Source of the DNA: Rhodanobacteraceae bacterium
GTDB taxonomy: Bacteria; Pseudomonadota; Gammaproteobacteria; Xanthomonadales; Xanthomonadaceae
Assembly (NCBI GenBank): GCA_024233975.1
Contig: JACKOX010000010.1
Coordinates: 60,245-124,244 of the forward strand
Length of the DNA: 64,000 bases
Direction: 5' to 3'
Shown: piece by piece, positions 57,410-64,000 of the stretch
How the letters are laid out: every line of letters begins with the position of its first letter
Position numbering within the stretch: the first letter of the stretch is position 1
The notes under the pieces: generated by a model
Databases searched by the model: none
What the model was told of the DNA's origin: nothing
The model's input: the letters and a program-made list of their open reading frames with translations, nothing else
Position numbers and translations under genes: made by a program

Positions 57410-60001
57410 GTGAGCAGTTCCAGCAGCACGCCCCAGCACACGCCATTGATGCAGCAGTTCTTCGCCGCGAAGGCGGAGTATCCGGACATCCTGCTGTTCT
57501 TCCGCATGGGCGATTTCTACGAGCTGTTCTACGACGACGCGCGAAAGGCGGCGAAGCTGCTCGACATCACCCTGACCCAGCGCGGCGCATCGGCAGGCCA
57601 GCCAATACCGATGGCCGGCGTGCCGTTCCACGCAGCCGAAGGCTATCTGGCGCGGCTGCTGGCGCTGGGCGAGTCGGTGGCGATCTGCGAGCAGATCGGC
57701 GATCCGGCGGCGTCGAAAGGGCTGGTCGAACGCAAGGTGGTCCGCGTGCTGACGCCGGGCACGGTCACCGACGAGGCGCTGCTGGACGAACGGCGCGACA
57801 GCCTGCTGATGGCCATCTCGCGTGGAACCAAACAAGGCCGCACACACTACGGCCTCGCCTGGCTGGATCTGGCCGGCGGCCGCTTCCGCGTCTGCGAAGT
57901 CGACGGCGAAATCGAGATGCAGGCTGAACTGGCGCGACTGCAGCCGGCTGAGTTGCTGCTGCCCGACGAGGATGGCTGGCCAGCAATTCAAATCGAGCGT
58001 GGCGCGGTCCGTCGTCGCCCGCCGTGGCTGTTCGATGCCGATGCCTCGCGACGAAAGCTCACCGGATTCTTCGGCGTGAAGGATCTGCAGGGCTTTGGCT
58101 GCGAGTCGCTGCCACTGGCCGTGGCGGCCGCCGGCAGCCTGCTGGCCTACGTCGAGGAGACGCAGAAGCAGAACCTGCCGCACCTGACCTCGATGGCGGT
58201 GGAAGCCAGCGGCGACACGATTGCCATGAGTGCAGCCACGCGCCGGCATCTGGAACTCGACACGCATGTCGAAGGTCGGCTGCAGCACACGCTGCTTGGC
58301 GTGCTCGACAGCACGGTGACGCCGATGGGCGGTCGTCTGCTGCGGCGCTGGCTGCATCGGCCGCTGCGAGATCAGGCCACATTGCGGCTGCGGCATCAGG
58401 CCGTGGCTGTCTTGATCGAACGCACCGGCTTCACCGAGCTGCGCGATGATTTCCGTGGTCTCGGCGATGTCGAACGCATCCTCTCGCGCGTGGCGCTGCG
58501 CTCGGCGCGACCGCGCGACCTCAGCACGCTGCGCGATGCACTGGCCGCCCTGCCCGGGCTGCGCGCTCGCCTGTCGCAACTGGACAGCCCGCGCATCGCC
58601 CAGCTGATCGAATCGCTGGGCCAGCACGATGCCGAGGCCGCATTGCTGGCATCGGCGATCACCGAACAGCCGTCGGTCAACATCCGCGACGGTGGTGTGA
58701 TTGCCGAAGGCTTTGATGCCGAACTCGACGAACTGCGCCAGCTCAGCACCACCGCTGACCAGTTCTTGGTCGACCTTGAAGTCCGCGAACGCGAAGCCAG
58801 CGGCATCAGCAACCTCAAGGTCGGCTACAACCGCGTCCACGGCTACTATCTTGAAGTCACCAAGGCGCATGCGGCCAAGGTGCCGACGCACTACACGCGC
58901 CGGCAGACGCTGACCAACGCCGAGCGCTACATCACCGAGGAGCTGAAGGGCTTCGAGGACAAGGTGCTGTCCGCCCGCGAGCGGGCGCTGGCGCGCGAGA
59001 AGCTGCTGTTCGAGTCATTGATCGAAACCCTGAACGAATCGCTGGAAAGCCTGCGCGTCGCCGCCGAAGCGTTGGCCGAGCTCGATGTACTCACCGGACT
59101 TGCCGAACGCGCCGATGCGCTGAGCTGGTCGCGGCCACAACTGACCGACGAAGCTGGCATCCGCATCATTGCAGGCCGTCATCCCGTGGTCGAAGCGGTA
59201 CGCGACGAGCCCTTCGAGCCCAACGACCTGCGGCTCGGCCAAAGCGAAAGCGGCGAGCGCCGCATGCTGGTGATCACCGGCCCGAACATGGGCGGCAAGT
59301 CCACCTTCATGCGCCAGAACGCATTGATCGTGTTGCTGGCCTCGATCGGCAGCTTTGTACCAGCGGCGGAAGCGACGATCGGCCCGATTGATCGCATCAT
59401 GACCCGCATCGGCGCCGGCGATGACCTGGCGCGTGGGCAGTCGACCTTCATGGTCGAAATGACCGAGACCGCTGCCATCCTGAACCAGGCCACCGAGCAC
59501 AGCCTGGTACTGATGGACGAGATCGGCCGCGGGACCTCGACCTACGACGGCCTGTCGCTGGCGCGCGCCTGTGCCCTGCATCTGGCGCATCGCAACCGCA
59601 GCTTCACCCTGTTCGCCACGCACTATTTCGAGCTGACTGAACTGGCGGAGCCGGCGAGCGGCATCGTCAACGTCCATCTCGATGCCATCGAACACGGCGA
59701 CACCCTGGTGTTCATGCACGCGGTGAAGGAAGGCGCGGCCAACCGCAGCTACGGCCTGCAGGTCGCTGCGCTGGCCGGCCTGCCGAAAGAGACGCTGGCC
59801 GAAGCGCGCCGCGTACTCGCCGCTTTGGAAAACCGTGAAGCGCCGCCTTCGACGCGACCCGAAGCACTCGAACAGCCTTCACAACTGGGCCTGTTCCATG
59901 CAGGCTCGCCCGCTCACGACGCGCTGGTCGATCTCGATCCCGACGAACTCACGCCCAAGCAGGCGCTGGAAGCGCTTTACCGGCTGAAATCCCTGCTCTG
60001 A
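57410..60001 (+). CDS. mutS: DNA mismatch repair protein MutS
   Basis: MutS recognises mismatches and small loops and recruits MutL. The product is 863 aa from the GTG at 57410; this start gives the conserved N-terminus HTPLMQQFFAAKAEYPDILL. The mismatch-reading Phe-x-Glu is Phe36/Glu38 in GDFYELF. The ATPase has GPNMGGKSTFMRQ (about 624-636), DEIGRGTSTYDG and TLFATHYFELTEL. The C-terminal helix-turn-helix dimerisation region (DELTPKQALEALYRLKSLL) is complete. Confidence 0.98.
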   Translation: MSSSSSTPQHTPLMQQFFAAKAEYPDILLFFRMGDFYELFYDDARKAAKLLDITLTQRGASAGQPIPMAGVPFHAAEGYLARLLALGESVAICEQIGDPAASKGLVERKVVRVLTPGTVTDEALLDERRDSLLMAISRGTKQGRTHYGLAWLDLAGGRFRVCEVDGEIEMQAELARLQPAELLLPDEDGWPAIQIERGAVRRRPPWLFDADASRRKLTGFFGVKDLQGFGCESLPLAVAAAGSLLAYVEETQKQNLPHLTSMAVEASGDTIAMSAATRRHLELDTHVEGRLQHTLLGVLDSTVTPMGGRLLRRWLHRPLRDQATLRLRHQAVAVLIERTGFTELRDDFRGLGDVERILSRVALRSARPRDLSTLRDALAALPGLRARLSQLDSPRIAQLIESLGQHDAEAALLASAITEQPSVNIRDGGVIAEGFDAELDELRQLSTTADQFLVDLEVREREASGISNLKVGYNRVHGYYLEVTKAHAAKVPTHYTRRQTLTNAERYITEELKGFEDKVLSARERALAREKLLFESLIETLNESLESLRVAAEALAELDVLTGLAERADALSWSRPQLTDEAGIRIIAGRHPVVEAVRDEPFEPNDLRLGQSESGERRMLVITGPNMGGKSTFMRQNALIVLLASIGSFVPAAEATIGPIDRIMTRIGAGDDLARGQSTFMVEMTETAAILNQATEHSLVLMDEIGRGTSTYDGLSLARACALHLAHRNRSFTLFATHYFELTELAEPASGIVNVHLDAIEHGDTLVFMHAVKEGAANRSYGLQVAALAGLPKETLAEARRVLAALENREAPPSTRPEALEQPSQLGLFHAGSPAHDALVDLDPDELTPKQALEALYRLKSLL

Positions 60002-60101
60002 CGCGCTCTACCGGAGCGATATTCCGACTACCGGGCACCTCGTGCGAGGCAACGAGGCTATGCTGACCGTGGAAGCTGTGTCGATGTCGGAGCAACCACA
60101 C

Positions 60102-61949
60102 ATGGGCCACTGGGGGCATGCCAACAATAAAGCCATAGCGGCGAGCGCTCGCTGGCAGGCCCCGCTGCTCTACCTGCTGCTGTCACCATTGACCGCGCTG
60201 GCGGAAGCGCCTGCTGCGGCCTCATTGGTCTGCCCCGCGGACAGCTCGGTGGACGAGTGGCGCAAGGCGTCGGTGCGCCACTTCCGCCAGGGCGACTACA
60301 CCGATGCCGAAGGCCTGGAACGCTGCGTGCTGGATCGCGTGACGGCACTTGGCGAGCGCAAGGCCGAAGCACAGTCATTGAACAACCTTGGCGTTCTGGC
60401 ACGGCGACGCGGCGATATCGACGAAGCTGGCCAACTCTATGAACGATCACTGCAAATACGACGTGAGATTGGCGACCGTAATGGCACGGCGCAGAGCCTG
60501 AACAACCTTGCGATCATCGAGAAGAACCGGGGAAATCTCTACCAGGCGCTCAGCCTCCAGCTCGAAGCCCTGCCGATCCGGCGCGAGGCCGAAAAGCCGG
60601 CGCTGATTGCCGAATCCCTGGACAACATCGGGTTGATCTATCTCGCGCTGGGCGACCTGGACGAAGCCGAACGCCACTGCCGTGAAGCCATCGAGCTGGT
60701 CGAGTCCCTGGACAAAACCGACATGCTCGCCCGTTTCCAGATCAATCTCGGCAACATCCTCCTGCAGAAGGAAAGCTACGGCGAGACCCGCGAGCTGGCC
60801 GAACGCTCGCTGGCACTCGCACGCGGCAACGCTGCGCGCCCCGACATCAGCCGCGCACTGATGCTGCTTGCTGAGCTGAACCTCCACGAGGGCAGAGCGG
60901 ACGACGCACGGTGGGCCGCTGCCGAAGCCGAATCCATTGCCGTCGATATCGACGACCCGAAACTGCTCAGCGAAATCCGGTTGCTTCAAGCCAGTCTGCT
61001 GGTGGGCGATGCCCGCTTTGGCGAAGCCATCGATCTCGCCGAGCAGGGTCTGGCGCTGGCTCGCAGCAACAGCAAACCGCTGATCGAACGGCAGTGGCTG
61101 CAGATCCTCAAGGATGCCCACCAAGGCAACGGCGATTTCGAGAATGCACTTAGCTACAGCGACCTGCACGAGACGCTGGATCGGGAGCTTTCCAACGCGC
61201 TGACCACCCGCGAGATGGCAGACCTCCGCGCCAGCCTTACGTTGCAACAGCAGCAGTCACAGATGGGCCTGCTGGAACGCGACAATCGCATCCAGTCACT
61301 GCGGATCGAGCGACAGCGCATGCTTGGCCTTGCCCTGATCGGTGGCATTCTGGTGCTCGCACTCGCAGTGTGGATGTTCGCCCTGCGCTATCGCTACTCA
61401 CACCGCGCCAACCAGATGCTGCGCTCCCGGTCCGATGCCCTAAAGCAGGCGGCGCGGACGGATTACCTCACCGGCCTGCCCAATCGACTGGCGCTGGCCA
61501 CGCAATGCGAACAGTTGGAGCATGATGCCGGTCCACTGGCGGCAATCCTGGTCGATATCGACCACTTCAAGCGCATCAACGACGAGCATGGCCACGCCGC
61601 GGGTGATCGTGCCCTGAGTACCGTCGCGCGCACGCTTCAGGACGCCCTGCCCGAAGCGACGGTCGGGCGCTGGGGTGGCGAGGAGTTCCTGATAGTAGAG
61701 CGAATCGACTCAACATCAGGACTGCTGGCCAGCATGGACAAACTGCTGACCGCCATCCGTGCCATCGAGCTGGACCTCGAACACCGGCACATCACCCTCA
61801 CCATCAGCGTTGGCGGTGCCCTGCGTGAGCCGGGTGAATCCGTCAACAACCTGCTGTTGCGTGTCGACCGGGCGCTGTACCGCGCCAAGGCCGATGGCCG
61901 GGATCGCGCGAATGTTGCCGACGACCCATCAAATGACGAGCGCCGCTGA
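60102..61949 (+). CDS. TPR-containing diguanylate cyclase (GGDEF)
   Basis: 615 aa from an ATG at 60102 with GGAG nine bases upstream; in-frame starts at 60042, 60060 and 60084 are possible. An N-terminal export signal ends near LTALAEA. TPR repeats (GDYTDAEGLERC; AEAQSLNNLGVLARRRGDIDEAG; ESLDNIGLIYLALGDLDEAE) form the periplasmic part. A coiled coil (LTLQQQQSQMGLLERDNRI) and one membrane helix (MLGLALIGGILVLALAVWMFA) follow. The GGDEF domain begins ARTDYLTGLPNRLALA and has an active-site GGEEF near 525. No RxxD inhibitory site precedes it. It likely makes cyclic di-GMP in response to a periplasmic cue. Confidence 0.9.
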   Translation: MGHWGHANNKAIAASARWQAPLLYLLLSPLTALAEAPAAASLVCPADSSVDEWRKASVRHFRQGDYTDAEGLERCVLDRVTALGERKAEAQSLNNLGVLARRRGDIDEAGQLYERSLQIRREIGDRNGTAQSLNNLAIIEKNRGNLYQALSLQLEALPIRREAEKPALIAESLDNIGLIYLALGDLDEAERHCREAIELVESLDKTDMLARFQINLGNILLQKESYGETRELAERSLALARGNAARPDISRALMLLAELNLHEGRADDARWAAAEAESIAVDIDDPKLLSEIRLLQASLLVGDARFGEAIDLAEQGLALARSNSKPLIERQWLQILKDAHQGNGDFENALSYSDLHETLDRELSNALTTREMADLRASLTLQQQQSQMGLLERDNRIQSLRIERQRMLGLALIGGILVLALAVWMFALRYRYSHRANQMLRSRSDALKQAARTDYLTGLPNRLALATQCEQLEHDAGPLAAILVDIDHFKRINDEHGHAAGDRALSTVARTLQDALPEATVGRWGGEEFLIVERIDSTSGLLASMDKLLTAIRAIELDLEHRHITLTISVGGALREPGESVNNLLLRVDRALYRAKADGRDRANVADDPSNDERR

Positions 61950-62128
61950 AAACGGCAACCGCGGCGGACCTCAGCCTGCCCATAGACACACTAAATCGAA
62001 ACTTCATCGATACGCCGCAATCTGCCGCAAATACGGCGCCATCACCGCAGAATTCATCGTGACTGCTGGCCAATTTCACGAACAAGCCGCAAACCTCCCC
62101 CGACCTGACAACCTCTGGGGAGAGGTGA

Positions 62129-64000
62129 ATGACGCGTTTTCTGTTGGCCTTCGTGGTCTTGGTGGGTATCGGTACGTCGGTTGATGCAGCCACGCTGCGA
62201 GTCACCATCAATGCCGACAACCTGGGTGCCAGCGCTGCCTCCTGCACGCTTCGCGAAGCCATCGTCAACGCCACCACCGACACGAACACCTATCCGGAGT
62301 GCCTGGTCAGCGGGGCTTATGGGGACGACACCATCGAGTTCTTCGACTCCCTGCTCATCACCCTGAATCCCGGGTTGGGGACGCTTCAAGTGAACGCTGG
62401 CGGCAACCTGACCCTGAATGGTTCCGCCAGCCACAGCATCCAGCTGATTGGCGACGACACTTTCCCGCTGATGGAAGTGGGCGACATTCCCTACTTCGAA
62501 GCCAATCTGTTCGCGTTCACCCACGGCAGAGGCAGCAGCGGAGCCGGTGGCATCACCATCGGGGCGCAGGTCGCCGTCCTTGACCAGGTGACCTTTGCGG
62601 CTAATTCCTCGGGCTCGGGTGCCGGCGCGATCCAGCGGCGCATCAGCGGTGCGTCCAACGGAAGCCTCACGGTCAGCAACTGCATCATCACCAGCAACAG
62701 CAGCGCGGACGGCGGCGGCGCCATCCGCGTGGACTATCCAACCACGCGCGACTGGGTCACGTTCCAGGACTGCCAGATCGTCAACAACACCGCCGACAAC
62801 AACGGCGGTGCCGTCTACCTCCTTGCCGCTGACGACGCCGGAGCGACGCCGCCACGATTCCACCTGATCAACAGCCGACTGCAGAACAACGAGGCGCTGG
62901 GCGAAACCGGCGGTGCGATCAGCGCCTTCATCCCCAACCAGGACGCCACGTTGCTGCTGTGGATCGAGGACAGCGGCCTGATCGACAACCGCGCAAACGG
63001 CGACGGCGGCGCGGTGTTCCTGCAGGGTCACGCTAATAGCACCTATGCCGCGCTACTCGTCTACGCAAGCAGCCTGATCGGCAACCAGGCGGGTTACCAA
63101 CAGGCGACGGGCAATGGTGGTGCCATCGCGGCAAGCAGTGCGACAGCCGGGATCCAGAACAGCTTCTTCCTCGACAACGACGCGCCCGGCACGGGCGGCG
63201 CACTGGACCTGCGCGAGACGGGCAGCGAACTCACTCCTCGCAAGCTGGTACTCGCCGGCAATACCTTCCATGGCAACCGCATGCATAGTGCCAGCGGTGG
63301 TCATGCGCTTTACCTGGTCTCTCCCAACGGTGCCAATGCCACCGGCTCGGGGTTGCTCGGCAATCTGTTCTCACGCCCCACGGCCGTCGACGGCAACCCG
63401 GAGTGCGTGTTCGCCGCGGTCAGCAGCAACGGCGACTTCAGCTACGACAACAACTACAGCGAAGAAACCAGCTGTCAGTTTGGCGCCTCGGATGGGAACG
63501 GCCCCGTCGACCTGATCATCGCCCCCAATGGCAGCGACCTGAAGACCCCGTACCGGGCCTATGCCGGTGCCAGCAGCGCGGCCAACGACTTCTGGCAGGA
63601 CAACTGCGTTGATGTAGGTGGTGCGGCGCTGGTCGTCGATCTCCTCGGCAATGGACGGCCCAAGGATTTTGATGGCGCGGGTGGCGAGATCTGCGATGCT
63701 GGTGCCTTCGAGCGCGGCGCGCAGGGATCGCTGTCAGCCACCACACCCACCAACGGGCATATCTACGGCGCGCCGCTGGGCTCGGTCATTGGTCCCGGCA
63801 GTGACATCGACTGTGGTGCGGACTGCAACCAGCTGTATCTCGGCGGGACGATGGTGCGCCTGGTATACCAGGCCGACCCGGGTACCTATTTCGCCGGCTG
63901 GGGCGGAGACTGCAGCGGCGTAGCCGACTGCATCGTGGCCATCGACGGCGCGAAATCGGTCTTCGCCTTTACACCCGCCAGTACCAGCACGTACGACCTC
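62129..64000 (+). CDS. Secreted CSLREA beta-helix protein with an InlB-B-like repeat (cut by window edge)
   Basis: A 624-codon open frame running off the window. A strong GGGGAGAGGTGA ribosome binding site precedes the ATG, and a Sec signal (MTRFLLAFVVLVGIGTSVDA) follows. CTLREAIVNATTDT (about 39-52) is the CSLREA motif. A right-handed beta-helix region has GGAI/GGAV turns (DGGGAIRVDYP, NNGGAVYLLAA, DGGAVFLQG). A choice-of-anchor Q end (DGAGGEICDAGAFERG) leads into a bacterial/InlB-B-type repeat (SVIGPGSDIDCGADCNQL..TYFAGWGGDC..CIVAIDGAKSVFAF). It is a second member of the class seen at 44957-47518. Confidence 0.88.
   Translation, partial: MTRFLLAFVVLVGIGTSVDAATLRVTINADNLGASAASCTLREAIVNATTDTNTYPECLVSGAYGDDTIEFFDSLLITLNPGLGTLQVNAGGNLTLNGSASHSIQLIGDDTFPLMEVGDIPYFEANLFAFTHGRGSSGAGGITIGAQVAVLDQVTFAANSSGSGAGAIQRRISGASNGSLTVSNCIITSNSSADGGGAIRVDYPTTRDWVTFQDCQIVNNTADNNGGAVYLLAADDAGATPPRFHLINSRLQNNEALGETGGAISAFIPNQDATLLLWIEDSGLIDNRANGDGGAVFLQGHANSTYAALLVYASSLIGNQAGYQQATGNGGAIAASSATAGIQNSFFLDNDAPGTGGALDLRETGSELTPRKLVLAGNTFHGNRMHSASGGHALYLVSPNGANATGSGLLGNLFSRPTAVDGNPECVFAAVSSNGDFSYDNNYSEETSCQFGASDGNGPVDLIIAPNGSDLKTPYRAYAGASSAANDFWQDNCVDVGGAALVVDLLGNGRPKDFDGAGGEICDAGAFERGAQGSLSATTPTNGHIYGAPLGSVIGPGSDIDCGADCNQLYLGGTMVRLVYQADPGTYFAGWGGDCSGVADCIVAIDGAKSVFAFTPASTSTYDL

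Noticed and set aside
57380..58891. 503-aa minus-strand frame
   Set aside because: Antisense to mutS; low-complexity composition and no motif.

Overview
The window is a chromosomal segment of a high-G+C gammaproteobacterium, most likely from the Xanthomonadales/Lysobacterales. Four things point there: the gene order (tpiA-secG-tRNA-Leu-nuoA..N-metY-rimP-nusA-infB-rbfA-truB, and mutS / pncC / lexA / recA / recX / alaS / csrA / tRNA-Ser / tRNA-Arg), separate nuoC and nuoD genes, a LexA box of the TTAG-N6-TACTA type upstream of lexA, and secreted CSLREA-type proteins. I see no prophage, insertion sequence, CRISPR array or plasmid function.

Layout. 1-5.9 kb (minus strand) is the translation/transcription operon: initiator tRNA-fMet, rimP, nusA, infB, rbfA, truB (cut by the window edge). 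5.9-20.5 kb (minus) is a complete 14-gene complex I operon, nuoA-nuoN, tightly packed with many stop/start overlaps. 20.5-22.0 kb holds tRNA-Leu(GAG), secG and tpiA. 22.1-24.6 kb carries three accessory genes (an SDR, a DUF6445-like protein and an isopenicillin N synthase-like dioxygenase). 24.7-33.1 kb (minus) runs nnr-tsaE-amiC-(secreted protein)-mutL-(DUF1684 lipoprotein)-glmM, with queG divergent from nnr. 34.3-35.9 kb has two tandem DUF3592 membrane proteins and a small exported protein. 36.0-37.3 kb is an A+T-richer multi-membrane-span gene beside tRNA-Arg(ACG).

37.5-60 kb is the repair/SOS backbone (tRNA-Arg, tRNA-Ser, csrA, alaS, recX, recA, lexA, pncC, mutS). Accessory cassettes open it up: a propeller-type histidine kinase with its LuxR-type regulator and a secreted CSLREA/beta-helix protein; a WYL-like gene between lexA and recA; a DUF2975/XRE pair; a merR-copper ATPase operon; and a six-repeat DUF3011 protein. 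60-64 kb has a TPR-GGDEF diguanylate cyclase and a second, truncated CSLREA protein.

The most useful observations are: two genes each interrupted by a single-base frame change (one at a T9 tract inside a signal peptide); a lexA promoter whose -10 lies inside the LexA box and which appears to give a leaderless mRNA; a csrA leader carrying five GGA motifs and two hairpins; a 20-bp-spacer MerR promoter; and two palindromes 20 bp apart at the DUF2975/XRE promoter. I did not find a convincing wholly new system. The cassette insertions into the recA-alaS chain are the best place to look for uncharacterised biology.
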